Source: Maribellus sp. YY47 (GTDB lineage Bacteria; Bacteroidota; Bacteroidia; Bacteroidales; Prolixibacteraceae). From it: DNA of 64,000 bases. Location: positions 1-64,000 of the forward strand of contig NZ_JALGYW010000016.1 of NCBI RefSeq assembly GCF_023111095.1, written 5' to 3'. This document shows, in pieces, positions 42,777 through 55,011 of the stretch; the first letter of the stretch is position 1, and each line of letters begins with the position of its first letter. Under the pieces are notes generated by a model. The model was given only the letters and a program-made list of their open reading frames with translations, searched no databases and was not told where the DNA came from. Position numbers and translations under genes: made by a program.

Positions 42777-43358
42777 TTATTTTTCAGGAACAACAAACCA
42801 CTTAGAGTCCAGCTCAATTTCTTTATAATTTTCGATGTGGTCTATGGCATCTTCAACGTTGGTAGCAACATAATACAATTCGCGGTATATCGGTTTGGCG
42901 AATTGTTCGGTGTAGGAAACTTCAAATTGTTTAAAAAGATGGTCGAAGAATCCGTTGGTGTTGATAAATACAATGGGCTTGTGGTGATACGAAAGCTGAC
43001 GGAGTGTTATTACTTCCAGTATTTCTTCGAGAGTTCCGAAACCACCGGGTAAAGCGATAAATGCATCCGAGAGTTCGCGCATTTGGGCTTTGCGTTCCAT
43101 CATGTCTTTTGTAACAATTACTTCGTGCGAATTATCCGAGGCAAGCGAACGGCGGATCATCTTTTCCGGAATAATTCCAATCGTTTTTGCTCCCGCTTTG
43201 CTGGCCGCGATGGTAACTGCTTCCATTAAACCAACGTTTGCGCCGCCATTGATCAGTACATGCTTGTTTTTCCCAATCAAAGCTCCCAGTTTTTGGGCTT
43301 CATCAAAATATATAGTCGAAATGGCATTGCTCGAAGAACAGAAAACGCAAATATTCAT
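42777..43358 (-). CDS. LOG-family protein (TIGR00730), nucleotide 5'-monophosphate phosphoribohydrolase
   Basis: A 193-residue Rossmann-like protein with the family signature PGGFGTLEEILE and an early GGANVGLMEAV. Characterised members release the base from cytokinin riboside monophosphates or ordinary nucleotides such as AMP. EKMIRRSL and the N-terminal ICVFCSSS are typical. It is a single gene placed between the gyrB terminator and htrA. Confidence 0.9.
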   Translation of the reverse strand: MNICVFCSSSNAISTIYFDEAQKLGALIGKNKHVLINGGANVGLMEAVTIAASKAGAKTIGIIPEKMIRRSLASDNSHEVIVTKDMMERKAQMRELSDAFIALPGGFGTLEEILEVITLRQLSYHHKPIVFINTNGFFDHLFKQFEVSYTEQFAKPIYRELYYVATNVEDAIDHIENYKEIELDSKWFVVPEK

Positions 43359-43398
43359 TTTTATGAAATTGAGTGTTATGTATTTAGTTTTGAGAAAA

Positions 43399-43423
43399 GA
43401 AAACCGGGATTTACCCGGTTTTC
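43399..43423 (-). terminator. Terminator of gyrB
   Basis: GAAAACCGGG and CCCGGTTTTC pair perfectly around ATTTA, followed on the minus strand by TTTTCTC. It is about 75 bp after the gyrB stop and just upstream of the LOG gene. Confidence 0.7.
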
Positions 43424-43497
43424 AAAATATCTTGAATGAAATTTTTAGCCTGAATGAGAATTGTCTCACTACTCAGTACTAAAATCTCAGTACTTTA

Positions 43498-45483
<1,986 letters not shown>

Positions 45484-45522
45484 TTAAATATTTTATCCTT
45501 TTCAGGATGCTTTAAAATAAAA

Positions 45523-45565
45523 TAGTTTCCCTGCAGACTTTATGGTTAGTCTCTGAAGGAAACTA
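45523..45565 (-). promoter_or_regulatory. Stem-loop in the gyrB leader
   Basis: TAGTTTCC and GGAAACTA form the outer stem, and AGACT/AGTCT the inner one, with an internal loop between. It lies in the roughly 140-nt leader between the -7 element and the gyrB start and could affect gyrB expression. The role is unknown. Confidence 0.4.
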
Positions 45566-45617
45566 GTTGATTTTCAAGTTCTTGTTGTATGTGATAAAAG
45601 ATTTTGAAATCACCCGT

Positions 45618-45625
45618 CAAAGATA
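45618..45625 (-). promoter_or_regulatory. Bacteroidota -7 element of gyrB
   Basis: TATCTTTG matches TAnnTTTG exactly. It is 144 bp before the gyrB start codon. The upstream segment is T-rich and has no clear TTTG at the -33 position. Confidence 0.5.
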
Positions 45626-45910
45626 AAAAAAATACCCGGAATACCATTCTTTTCGAGAGGAATTAAGGGGGTATTTTTTAACAACTTATTAACGTGAAAA
45701 TGAGTGAAATAAATGCGGGCTGAAGGCAATAAAATAATCCTGATCTCAAGAAAGTACCAACAGGTATGAAAGTGAAGATTTTTACTCCTATCCGGGATTT
45801 GTTCTTAATGAAGAATATCTAATGTAGAATTCCCAAATTTCAATTTTCAGGATTTTGTTGGATATTTTTCATTCATTATTGAGAATTGGATATTTTTAAA
45901 AATTGACTTT

Positions 45911-45938
45911 CAAAAAAAAGGGAGCTCGAAGCTCCCTT
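45911..45938 (-). terminator. Terminator of the TPR/beta-barrel unit
   Basis: GGGAGCT and AGCTCCC pair around CGA; on the minus strand the stem is followed by eight T. It lies 20 bp after the beta-barrel gene stop. Confidence 0.9.
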
Positions 45939-45956
45939 GTCTATCTGGTTGATGAT

Positions 45957-47747
45957 TTAAAACGCATAACTTATACCGGCTAATGCATTCATGCTTTGAA
46001 CCGGGTATCCCAGCCATTTTTCGTACTGCTGAAATCCAAAATTATTTAGCTGGGCAAATACCGAAAACTTGCTGGTGAGCTGGTAATTCGCTTTCAGGTT
46101 CAGGTCGAATACCGTTTTAAGCGTATTGATTTTATAAACGGCATCGGGAGTTATACCGGGAATGGCCGGATCGAAATCCTGGCTTTGCAAAATCAAGGCC
46201 TTGCATTCGCCCATCAGGTAAACATCGGTTGAAACGCTCAACTGATCTGAAATTTTGTACCCAAGAGAAAAAGTGGCATCCCAGTTCGGAAGGTTCCAGG
46301 CTTCCTCTTGTTTATCGGTTTTGTATTCATAATAATTCACCGACAACGAGAGGTCTACTTTATCCGACGACGCATGAAAGATCTCGGCATTCAGTTTTAA
46401 ACGGTCGATATCGTCGTACAGCACCGCAAATGTATTGTCGACGATACGAGGATTTGGATTGATCTCGGTGCTCGGATAGAACGTTTCGTTCAGGTAATAC
46501 AGGGGCTGATCTCCTGTGATCGAATATTCAGCCGAAAATTTGAAAGCTGTCTTTCTGGAGAACTTGCCATCAAAACCTCCGTAGAACCTGATTTTTTGCA
46601 TCGAACTTTTTACATCGTGTTCGGGATTCACAAACGGATTTTCGTAAGCAATTTTTGAATAGTAATTGTTGATGTGTTCTCCGTCGATACCGGCGTAAAT
46701 ATTGATGATTTCTTTTACCGGTGCCCAGTTGGCCCTTATTTCAGGAGCAATTTTTGCTTCGGTGTCGGTTGTATTATCCATGATATACCACGCGCCCAGT
46801 CCCAGTTTTAAGTTAGCGGTTTCGTTTCCGATGTACCAGGCCGGCTTGGCGAATAAAATAGTCGTTGAATGTTTGTCGAGCGTTGTATCGGCCGGGATAA
46901 AGATATTACTGGCCTGTGTGTATTCAAGTCCGGCCTCGAGCATGCCAATTCCCACCTGCATCGGAGCACGGAAATTAGTGGTGAAATTGGCGAAATGTTC
47001 TTTTTGTTCGGTTTTGGTGCCAAAAAAGTGGTAGTCGAACGAAAAGCCGAATTCCTGTTCATCGATATCGGCGCCAATATCGTCCAGGTCAATATGAAAG
47101 CTTCCCTGGGTAAATGACTGTTTTGTGCCGAAATAATTGATTTGTTGATCGTCGCGTAAAAGCAACTCTTGTACGCCTTCTTCTCCCGGATAACCGTAAT
47201 AGTTAAAACCGTCGTTTTTTATGGCGCCGTTTACAGATAGTACCGAGGTTTGGATCGTGTGTTTTACAAAAAGCTCCGCTTCGTTGTGCATAAACGGAGC
47301 ATCCACTTTGTCGCCTCCGGGCAACTCAATGTCTCCGTAGGATGAAAGGTGTTTTCCGTGAATCCCGAAAATGGTATTTTTCGAGTTTACATTATTAAAA
47401 AAAACTTCAGCATAAGGCTTGTAATAACTCCCGAAACCTGCGCGAACCAAGCCGTATCCGCGCTGGATCGTTGGAGTGGTTTCAACAGTGGCTGCTTTTA
47501 ATGGTGAAAACGAGAATGTACTAAAAACCGGCTGACTCTGAATTGAGTATTTGAAAGTTGGCTTTTCAGTTTGTTCTTCATCGATTTCAGGCATGCTGTT
47601 TAGTTTGTTGGCATCCGAAATGGTGGGGACAAAGGCACGGGTAACTTCCACTTCCCGTCTCAGTGTGTCGGTTTGTGTTTGCGCCTGCGCCGAAAGACCT
47701 GCTCCGGCAATAATGGAAAGAAAAATATATTTGAATGTTCTGTACAT
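45957..47747 (-). CDS. TonB-dependent receptor-like outer-membrane beta-barrel without plug
   Basis: A 596-residue outer-membrane protein: signal peptide (ending LSAQAQ), a short conserved N-terminal stretch (REVEVTRAFVPTISDANKLNSMPEI) and then alternating beta strands to a C-terminal YAF. There is no plug domain, so it is a barrel-only relative of TonB receptors. The gene follows the large TPR gene by 11 bp. The pair (TPR then barrel) is conserved in Bacteroidota as far as I recall, but I know no assigned function. Confidence 0.75.
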   Translation of the reverse strand: MYRTFKYIFLSIIAGAGLSAQAQTQTDTLRREVEVTRAFVPTISDANKLNSMPEIDEEQTEKPTFKYSIQSQPVFSTFSFSPLKAATVETTPTIQRGYGLVRAGFGSYYKPYAEVFFNNVNSKNTIFGIHGKHLSSYGDIELPGGDKVDAPFMHNEAELFVKHTIQTSVLSVNGAIKNDGFNYYGYPGEEGVQELLLRDDQQINYFGTKQSFTQGSFHIDLDDIGADIDEQEFGFSFDYHFFGTKTEQKEHFANFTTNFRAPMQVGIGMLEAGLEYTQASNIFIPADTTLDKHSTTILFAKPAWYIGNETANLKLGLGAWYIMDNTTDTEAKIAPEIRANWAPVKEIINIYAGIDGEHINNYYSKIAYENPFVNPEHDVKSSMQKIRFYGGFDGKFSRKTAFKFSAEYSITGDQPLYYLNETFYPSTEINPNPRIVDNTFAVLYDDIDRLKLNAEIFHASSDKVDLSLSVNYYEYKTDKQEEAWNLPNWDATFSLGYKISDQLSVSTDVYLMGECKALILQSQDFDPAIPGITPDAVYKINTLKTVFDLNLKANYQLTSKFSVFAQLNNFGFQQYEKWLGYPVQSMNALAGISYAF

Positions 47748-47758
47748 GTCTTCCGCTT

Positions 47759-50700
47759 TTATTTTTGTTTGATTTCCATTTGAAACGAACTGTCAACGGC
47801 GTTTTGTTGCTGACGGGCTTCTTTTTTCTGAATGGCTGTCAGTCGCCGGTTGGCCTCAGCTTTTATGCCGTCGTCGTCTTCGTTGTAATTCTCGGCCAGA
47901 CTTTTTAGTGTATGTTTTGCCTGGAATTGGTCGCCTTTGTCCTCATAAATATTGGACAGCAACAGGAATGCTTTTCCCAGCCAGTAGGTGTATGGCGTTC
48001 CTTTTTCAACAAAATCGATGATGGTTTCTTCCGATTTTGCGAGATTTTTGTTTTTGTAATGAATCTCTGCCAGTAAATATTTGGCTTCAGCTCCCTGTTC
48101 CAGTTGAGTATTTTTAGCTACATCGTTCAGCGGATCGATCGAAGAACTGAGGTTGCCCAGTTCGTAATTCGATTTTCCAATGGCATAATCAGCTTCATAT
48201 TTTAAAGCATCGCTGGTCACATCCTGTTTTTTTACTTTCCTGGCCGCTTCGATGGCTTGCTGGAATTGCTTAGCGCGCATGTAACATCTCATTTGACCAA
48301 CGTTGGCCTTCAGTATGTTCCATTTGCTGTTGGAAACCTTTTCCAGTCGATTGAACATGTTTAGCGCTACTTCGTAGTTTTCGGCGTTAAACTGCATTTC
48401 AGAAGCTTTTGAGAGGGCTGGTTCGCTAAACAGATTGTCGGGCTGATTGGCCACCCAGGTATAGTGTTCATTGGCTTCCTGGTAAACTCCGTCTTTGTAG
48501 AGCAATTCTGCCAGGTAAAAATGAGCATTTAACAGATAAGCTCCGTTTGGAAATTGTTCGAGGTAGTGACGGAGCTGCGTTCCTGCTTCTGCTTTCCCGT
48601 CCATGTAAAGGCGCTCAGCCGCCATATAAGTCAGCTGATCCTGTTCGGTCGCGCTAACGGTAGCTCCGCCTCCCAGGCGGTTAATGTAAGCGAAATATTC
48701 GTCCACGTTGTTTAGCTCCACATAGCAGTTTTTGATTCCAGAAAGTGCTGATTCAGCTTCCGGCGTACCGCGGTAATTTTCGGCTACGTCTTTGTATTGC
48801 TGCAGGGCTTTGTTGTAATCGCCATTGTTGTAGTTGATCAAACCCAGCTGCAACAAGGCTTTCCGGTAATACGAACTTTCAGGGTAAGTGGCAACCAGTT
48901 TCTGGTATTGCTGTACGGCATCGGGGTTTTTACCCAGGCGCTCGTTGGCGCGGCCCAATTCGTAAAGCGCATCGTCGGCATATTCCGATTGCGGAAAATC
49001 GCTGAGCAAACGATTCAGGTTGTCAATTTTTTCCTGATGTTTTCTTTGCAACCCCTGGCAAAAGGCAATTTGCAGCAGCGCATAGTCGGCATCAAAAATT
49101 CGCATGTTGTAGGCTTGCTGGTAATTTTCCACAGCCTGGTCGTATTTCGCTTTCTGGAAATAATAATCACCCAGTCGGTTGTAGGCATCGGCCTTTTTAG
49201 GTTGATCGCTGCCTGAACTTTTTGAAACAAATTGGCTGAATTGTCTGAATGCCGCTTCTTCGTCGTTCATTTTGAGGTAAGCATAACCCAGGTTATAGTT
49301 TGCCGTGCCCGATTCGGAAGTGGCAGTTGCTCCCGGTGTTTGTTCAAAACGGTTGTAAGCCAGAATCGCAGCATTGTAATCGCCCGAACGGTAAAGCGCT
49401 TCCGATTTCCAGTAAAGTGCACGGGCATTTATGTCGCGACTGTATTTTCCATTGTCGAGCGAGAGGTTGAAATATTCGATGGCTTGTTCAAAATCGCCGG
49501 CATTGAAAAGTTCCAATCCGCGGTAGAACGTAACGCGCTGATAGGCTTTTAGTACATCGGGTGTTTTATTCCTGATTTTTTCGATCGATTCGATGGCGTC
49601 TTTGTAATTCCGTGTCACCATGTACACATCTACCAAAATCCGGTAAGCTTCTGCATTCCGGTCCGAGTTCGGATATTCGCTGATGTAGCGGTCGAATGCG
49701 TTGATGGTTTCGTTAAACGGCGAGTACGAAAGTTCGTAGGTCAGTTTGGCATAGCTGAACAGGGCATCTTCCTTGATTTTTGGATTGAAATCAAACTCTG
49801 ATGCCGCGTTGAAAGCCGTTTTTGCTTTTTCTTTCTGATCGAGTCGAATGTAGCAGTCGGCCAAATGATAACAGGCGTTCTGCGTTAGTTCGTCTTCGCC
49901 GGTTGCTGCTTTTTCGAGCAGGGGAGCGGCGTCGGCGTATTTACCGGTTTGGTAATAACAAAATCCCAGGATGTAGTTTTCTTCCCGCGTTTTAGGCGCA
50001 GAGGTTTCAAAATAGGTTTCCAGGTAAGGTATCGCTTTGTTGTATTCTTTCAAATGAAAATACGAATCTCCGATGATTCTCGACAGCTCCGTTTTATGTT
50101 CCGTCTCTACCTCGTCGAGAATTGGAACGGTATAGTTCACCACTTCGCTGTATTTTCCCTGTTTGTAATAAATGTGGCTTACATAAATCGGAATCACCTG
50201 CGAATACGCCGGGTCGTTGTTCAGGGCTGAGAAACCCTGCAAGGCAGCGTCGTAATTTTCGTTTAAATACTGAATGTGTGCCCAGTAATAACCGGCAGGT
50301 TTGCTGTACAGATTGTTGGTGTTCCGGACCGCTTCAAATTCAGCCAGGGCTGCATTGTTGTTTTCCTCCACCAGGTTCGAATATCCGTTTTGGTACTGAA
50401 GCTCAATCCGGTCGTTTTCCGAAAGTTCGGCTCTGTCGACATTTTGAAAACTGCGGATTACCTTGGCATATTGGCGTTTTTCGAACTGAACTTTTCCTAT
50501 TTCGAACCAGGCCGTGTTGATATAAGGGCTTTCCGGATAGGTGGCAATAAAATTGTCCATCATTTTGTCGCCCGAACGGTACCCGGCATGCAGCGCACTG
50601 GCTGCTTTGAAAAATTCGGCTTCGGAATAAAATTCCGATTTTTCCTCCACCTTCTTCTGTATTTTTTCAAACTCACGAAATGCCGAAACAAACTTATTTT

Positions 50701-50830
50701 GCTGGTAAAGCTGTTTTGCAACCGCCACATCTTGTTCGAGTTGCGTGTAATAAGCTGTTTGCTGAGCGTAGGTTAGTGGTTGAAAAATAAGGATGAGCGC
50801 GAAGGATAAAATCAATGGTATTGTCTTCAT
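47759..50830 (-). CDS. Large exported tetratricopeptide repeat protein
   Basis: A 1023-residue protein with a signal peptide (ending QPLTYAQ) and TPR-like helical repeats over almost its whole length. Examples are YINTAWFEIGKVQFEKRQYA, SEYADDALYELGRANERLGK and YRKALLQLGLINYNNGDYNK, often in the YbgF/BamD-like style with a Pro between helices. It probably acts as a periplasmic or outer-membrane scaffold. It is translated 11 bp before the beta-barrel gene, so the two products likely work together. Charged tail ending FQMEIKQK. Confidence 0.85.
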   Translation of the reverse strand: MKTIPLILSFALILIFQPLTYAQQTAYYTQLEQDVAVAKQLYQQNKFVSAFREFEKIQKKVEEKSEFYSEAEFFKAASALHAGYRSGDKMMDNFIATYPESPYINTAWFEIGKVQFEKRQYAKVIRSFQNVDRAELSENDRIELQYQNGYSNLVEENNNAALAEFEAVRNTNNLYSKPAGYYWAHIQYLNENYDAALQGFSALNNDPAYSQVIPIYVSHIYYKQGKYSEVVNYTVPILDEVETEHKTELSRIIGDSYFHLKEYNKAIPYLETYFETSAPKTREENYILGFCYYQTGKYADAAPLLEKAATGEDELTQNACYHLADCYIRLDQKEKAKTAFNAASEFDFNPKIKEDALFSYAKLTYELSYSPFNETINAFDRYISEYPNSDRNAEAYRILVDVYMVTRNYKDAIESIEKIRNKTPDVLKAYQRVTFYRGLELFNAGDFEQAIEYFNLSLDNGKYSRDINARALYWKSEALYRSGDYNAAILAYNRFEQTPGATATSESGTANYNLGYAYLKMNDEEAAFRQFSQFVSKSSGSDQPKKADAYNRLGDYYFQKAKYDQAVENYQQAYNMRIFDADYALLQIAFCQGLQRKHQEKIDNLNRLLSDFPQSEYADDALYELGRANERLGKNPDAVQQYQKLVATYPESSYYRKALLQLGLINYNNGDYNKALQQYKDVAENYRGTPEAESALSGIKNCYVELNNVDEYFAYINRLGGGATVSATEQDQLTYMAAERLYMDGKAEAGTQLRHYLEQFPNGAYLLNAHFYLAELLYKDGVYQEANEHYTWVANQPDNLFSEPALSKASEMQFNAENYEVALNMFNRLEKVSNSKWNILKANVGQMRCYMRAKQFQQAIEAARKVKKQDVTSDALKYEADYAIGKSNYELGNLSSSIDPLNDVAKNTQLEQGAEAKYLLAEIHYKNKNLAKSEETIIDFVEKGTPYTYWLGKAFLLLSNIYEDKGDQFQAKHTLKSLAENYNEDDDGIKAEANRRLTAIQKKEARQQQNAVDSSFQMEIKQK

Positions 50831-51046
50831 GCTTTATGGTCTCATTTTTAGTGAATTAATCGACTTTTGACGTTTTTTGTCCGATATCAGTCGTATGCAT
50901 TTTATTGGAAATCTAAGATAGTTAATCTCAATTCTTCGGATGATTACTAATTGTTCGAATTCTTAACAAGAAACTGTTTATTTCTTTTGTTTATTATACC
51001 TTCGGACAAATATTTTCCGTTTAATTTGGTACTACAATCATTCCGG

Positions 51047-51769
51047 ATGGACAAAAAAATAGTTATACAACTGGAGCAGGCTGCTGTTTATCAAAGAGAA
51101 AATCTCATCCTTCTCGATGTCGATCTTCAGGTGAAAGCCGGAGAGTTTATTTATGTGATCGGAAAGGTGGGAACCGGCAAATCGAGCCTGATAAAAACGC
51201 TGAACGCGGAATTGCCCTTGTTCCAGGGAACCGGTGAAGTGCTGGGCTACCAACTGGCGGGAATTAAGCGGCGTGCCGTTTCGCAATTGCGAAGAAAAAT
51301 GGGTGTTGTATTTCAGGATTTCCGTTTACTTACCGACCGGAACGTTTTTCAGAACCTGGCGTTTGTGTTGCAATCAACCGGCTGGAAACAAAAATCAGCG
51401 ATAACGGAGCGTGTCATTGAGGTGCTGAATGTGGTTGGAATGCTTCATAAAAAGGATAAAATGCCTTACGAACTAAGTGGGGGCGAGCAACAGCGTGTAG
51501 TGATTGCACGGGCAATTCTGAACAATCCGGAAATTATTCTGGCCGACGAACCCACGGGTAATCTCGATCCGGAAACATCGGAAGAAATACTCGATCTTTT
51601 TATCCGGCTAAACAACGAAGGAAAAACCATTCTGATGGCGACACACGATTATGCGGTGATTGCCAAGAAACCTGCGCGAACACTGGTTTGTGCCAAGGGT
51701 AAATTGTCGGATTCGGATACCATCAAGGAAGAAATCGCTTTTGAAAACCTGCTCGAAGAGAACGGATAG
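51047..51769 (+). CDS. ftsE: FtsE-like ABC transporter ATP-binding protein
   Basis: A 240-residue ATPase: Walker [11 protein letters not shown]-loop [16 protein letters not shown], signature [15 protein letters not shown], Walker [12 protein letters not shown] and H-loop THDYAV. The FRLL and short length fit FtsE, which with FtsX links division to peptidoglycan hydrolases. FtsX is not adjacent. The start [11 protein letters not shown] at 51047 is preferred over a 32-codon open extension. It converges on the glycosyltransferase gene with one base between stops. Confidence 0.82.
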   Translation: MDKKIVIQLEQAAVYQRENLILLDVDLQVKAGEFIYVIGKVGTGKSSLIKTLNAELPLFQGTGEVLGYQLAGIKRRAVSQLRRKMGVVFQDFRLLTDRNVFQNLAFVLQSTGWKQKSAITERVIEVLNVVGMLHKKDKMPYELSGGEQQRVVIARAILNNPEIILADEPTGNLDPETSEEILDLFIRLNNEGKTILMATHDYAVIAKKPARTLVCAKGKLSDSDTIKEEIAFENLLEENG

Positions 51770-51770
51770 T

Positions 51771-52877
51771 TTATAGGAAAGGAGCGAACAGTTCCTTCAG
51801 AACCTGTTCTTCATTTTCCCAGATAAGATCGGCAGCAGCTACTTTCAGATATGTTTTCCACACTTTTCTTTTGGCCTGATCATTCAACGCATCCAGAATA
51901 TTTTCGGCCAATACTTTTGGTTCGAGTGAAGGAGTGATCGTTCCAACTTTGTATTGTGTGACAATGGCGGCCATTTCCGGTAAATCGCTTACCAAAACCG
52001 GTACCCGGGCCTGGATGTAATCAAAAAGTTTATTGGGAAGTGTATAGCGGTAATTCAGCCCCAGGTCTTCTTCTATCGAAAGTCCCAGATCGGCCTGAAC
52101 TGTTAGTTTTGAAAGATCTTCCAAAGGTAATCTTCCTTTGAATTCCACTTTGTTTTCGAGCTTTTCTTTGGCTACCAGTTCTTCCAGTTGTGTTCTGATG
52201 TCGCCATCGCCTGCAATTACCAGTTTTGCATCATCGATATAATGCATGGCAAGAATCGCCTGTTCCAGTCCGCGACCAACATTGACCGCTCCCTGGTATA
52301 AAATCATTCGGGTATCGGAAGAAGTTTGCACTGCTTGCGCCTTTTGTGCTAAAGGCAGGTTACGCAGTACTTTAAAATCTACTCCGTATTTTTTGCGGTA
52401 AACATTGGCAATAGAATTACAAACAGTGTAAGCATATTTTACTTTTGGCAATATTTTTCTTTCCACCCATTCCCAAATTTTCTGTGTCGGTGGTCGGTTA
52501 ACCAGCTCCGGAACCTGGGTAAAATATTCGTGACTGTCATACACCAACGTTTTGGCTTTACAGCGCGAAGCGAGGTAGTTTGCAGGCAGCGAATCAAGAT
52601 CGTCGGAAAGCAGGATATCGCACTTCGCAAAGAGCAGAAGCAGGAACAACCTGATGTTGTATTCGGCGTAAAAGCCGGGGCCTTTTTTGAAAATAAGTTT
52701 TATTCTTCGGGTGGGGTAGTTTCTGATTACATCGGCACTGTGCGGTAATTTCCGGCCTACGAGCAAAACATCGAAGCCCAATTTGTACAGGCTTGTACAA
52801 ATCTTGTGCACGCGGTTATCGGTAACCAGGTCGTTGGTTACTGAAACTATGATTCGCTTTTTGGTTGATTTTGCCAC
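51771..52877 (-). CDS. Family 4 (GT-B) glycosyltransferase
   Basis: A 368-residue GT-B enzyme: N-terminal domain with VSVTNDLVTDNRVHKICTSL and VYDSHEYFTQVPEL, C-terminal nucleotide-sugar domain with YQGAVNVGRGLEQAI, VIAGDGD and LNYRYTLPNKLFDYIQA. The EEDLGLNYRYTLPNK segment corresponds to the ExxxxxxxE region of GT4. Substrate unknown; envelope polysaccharide or lipid is the usual target. Confidence 0.88.
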   Translation of the reverse strand: MAKSTKKRIIVSVTNDLVTDNRVHKICTSLYKLGFDVLLVGRKLPHSADVIRNYPTRRIKLIFKKGPGFYAEYNIRLFLLLLFAKCDILLSDDLDSLPANYLASRCKAKTLVYDSHEYFTQVPELVNRPPTQKIWEWVERKILPKVKYAYTVCNSIANVYRKKYGVDFKVLRNLPLAQKAQAVQTSSDTRMILYQGAVNVGRGLEQAILAMHYIDDAKLVIAGDGDIRTQLEELVAKEKLENKVEFKGRLPLEDLSKLTVQADLGLSIEEDLGLNYRYTLPNKLFDYIQARVPVLVSDLPEMAAIVTQYKVGTITPSLEPKVLAENILDALNDQAKRKVWKTYLKVAAADLIWENEEQVLKELFAPFL

Positions 52878-52958
52878 TTGATAAATAATTCAGGATAAAG
52901 ATAGAAACTTTACTTCTTCCAAATTACTTTAAGCGGAATTGGATATTGTCTGAAACAG

Positions 52959-53579
52959 CTACAAAAATTTATCCCGGACAACGTTTTGGATAATGTCTAC
53001 GGTTTTATCTATTCCGAGAAAAGAAGAGTTCAGGCAAAGATGGTAAGAGCCGGAATCTCCCCAGGTTTTGTTGCTGAAGTAATTGTAATACCCGGCGCGT
53101 TTTTTATCCATTTTTTCGATAAACGAAGCTGATTTTTCGGGCGAAAGCTGATGAATTCGGGCCATTCTTTGTATACGGTCTTCAAGGTCAGCACTTATAA
53201 ATATATTTAAATTGTTTCCGAAGTCTTTCAACACATAGTCGGCACACCTGCCCACAAAAATGCACGATTCCTTTTCGGCCAGTTTGCGAATGATTTCACT
53301 CTGGATCTGAAAAAGGTTTTCATTGCTTAGAAAATACCCTGTATATATTTGGTACATCAGCGACGAACGCATGCCGAACATTCCGCCAAATAAGCTGTGG
53401 CTGTCTTTTTCGTCGGCCTTTTCAAAAAACTCCTTTCCCAGTCCGCTTTCTTCCGATGCAATCTGAATCAGTTCCCGGTCGTAATAGGTAATGCCCAGTT
53501 GTTTAGCCAGTTTTTGGCCAATTTCAAGGCCGCCGCTGCCAATCTGTCGTCCGATGTTGATGTGAAATTTTGCTGACAT
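52959..53579 (-). CDS. Cytidylate kinase-like family protein
   Basis: A 206-residue P-loop protein. The N-terminal INIGRQIGSGGLEIGQKLA is the modified P-loop of the cytidylate-kinase-like family (GSGG instead of GKST), followed by YYDRELIQIAS, FVGRCADYVL and a C-terminal LCLNSSFLGIDKTVDII. The start at 53579 follows GGAGGAAAACGCGAT and is 22 bp after the MATE gene stop; an open extension into the MATE gene is not likely. True substrate unknown. Confidence 0.85.
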   Translation of the reverse strand: MSAKFHINIGRQIGSGGLEIGQKLAKQLGITYYDRELIQIASEESGLGKEFFEKADEKDSHSLFGGMFGMRSSLMYQIYTGYFLSNENLFQIQSEIIRKLAEKESCIFVGRCADYVLKDFGNNLNIFISADLEDRIQRMARIHQLSPEKSASFIEKMDKKRAGYYNYFSNKTWGDSGSYHLCLNSSFLGIDKTVDIIQNVVRDKFL

Positions 53580-53601
53580 ATCGCGTTTTCCTCCTGTAAA
53601 T

Positions 53602-54951
53602 TTATGGTTTGATTTTGTTTTTCCGGTATTCAGCCAAAAGAAGATAACCCGCATTCAGGCTGGCAAGAAAGTCGGCGCTTGGCATGCTCATCCAAACCCC
53701 GTTTACGCCAAAAAATGAAGGGAAAATAAGCAGGGCAGGCAGTAGAAACAGTACCTGGCGGGTAAGCGAGAGGTAAATGGCTTTGCCCGGTTTTCCGATG
53801 CTTTGGAAAAAGTTGGATGTTACCATCTGGAATCCGACAATTGGGGCAGTAATAAATACAATTCTTAACCCGGTGGCAGCAATGTCAATCAACTCTTTTT
53901 CGCGTGTAAATACCGATGCCACTGCATGCGGAAAAAATTCACCTACCAGAAAGCCAAGCAGCATAACGCCGGTTGCCAGAAGTATGGTGTGGTTCAAAAC
54001 TTTTGTTACCCGTTCTGTTTGTCGCGCTCCGTAATTGTATCCGGCAATGGGTTGCATGCCCTGGTTAAGCCCCAGTACTACCATTGCAAATAAAAACATC
54101 ACCCGGTTAACGATTCCAAAAGCGCCAACGGCAAGGTCACCGCCATGGCGGGTAAGACTTTGGTTAATAATGATGACGATAACGGATCCGGCAACGTTCA
54201 TCGAGAAGGGAGAGATCCCGATGGCCAGCGAATCGAGAACAATCCGGCGCTTGAGTTTAAAGGTGTCTTTTTTTAGGTGGACCAGGTTGTTTTTGTTACT
54301 GAATATTTTGATTTGCCAAAGCAACATTGAAGTTTGTGCAAATACGGTTGCAATGGCGGCCCCCTGAATTCCCCAGTTCAGTACGAAAATAAAAACAGGG
54401 GTTAAAATGGCATTGATGATGACCGACAAAATCGTGGTAGTCATGGCCTTCTTGGGTTGACCGGTAGCCCTGAGCAACGCATTTAATCCGAGGTACATGT
54501 GGGTGATCAGGTTGCCGAGCGAAATAATTACCATGTAATCGTGTGCGTATGGAATGGTATCTTCGCTGGCTCCAAAGAAATACAGGATCGGATCGAGAAA
54601 GGTTAGCACAACTACAGAATAAAGAATGCCCAGAATTAGGTTTAGTACAAACACGTTTCCCAATATACGGTTGGCCGAAGCATAATCTTTTTGCCCCAAC
54701 CGCAGCGACATAAGCGTGGAAGCACCAACGCCAACCAGCGAACCGAATGCTGCGCCGAGGTTCATTAACGGAAAGGTAATCGCCAGTCCCGAAATGGCGA
54801 GTGCGCCTACTCCCTGGCCTATAAAAACACTGTCGGTGATGTTGTACAGCGATGTGGCGGTCATGGCAATTACCGATGGAATGGCATACTGCAAAAGCAG
54901 GCGCCATACATTCTCGGTGCCCAGTGCCGCTGTCGATTTGTTTTGCTCCAT
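53602..54951 (-). CDS. MATE family efflux transporter
   Basis: A 449-residue protein with 12 hydrophobic helices in two homologous halves. The N-terminal YAIPSVIAMTATSLYNITDSVFIGQGVG and the second-half ALGINP-type ISPFSMNVAGSVIVIIIN plus GLNQGMQPIAGYNYGA are typical. It exports organic cations or drugs with Na+ or H+. A -7 promoter element lies about 60 bp upstream, and the cytidylate-kinase-like gene follows in the same unit. Confidence 0.92.
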   Translation of the reverse strand: MEQNKSTAALGTENVWRLLLQYAIPSVIAMTATSLYNITDSVFIGQGVGALAISGLAITFPLMNLGAAFGSLVGVGASTLMSLRLGQKDYASANRILGNVFVLNLILGILYSVVVLTFLDPILYFFGASEDTIPYAHDYMVIISLGNLITHMYLGLNALLRATGQPKKAMTTTILSVIINAILTPVFIFVLNWGIQGAAIATVFAQTSMLLWQIKIFSNKNNLVHLKKDTFKLKRRIVLDSLAIGISPFSMNVAGSVIVIIINQSLTRHGGDLAVGAFGIVNRVMFLFAMVVLGLNQGMQPIAGYNYGARQTERVTKVLNHTILLATGVMLLGFLVGEFFPHAVASVFTREKELIDIAATGLRIVFITAPIVGFQMVTSNFFQSIGKPGKAIYLSLTRQVLFLLPALLIFPSFFGVNGVWMSMPSADFLASLNAGYLLLAEYRKNKIKP

Positions 54952-55011
54952 ATTCTTATTCAGGCTAACTAAATCTGGGAAAAGTTAAGAAAAACAGGTT
55001 TAATGTGCCTG

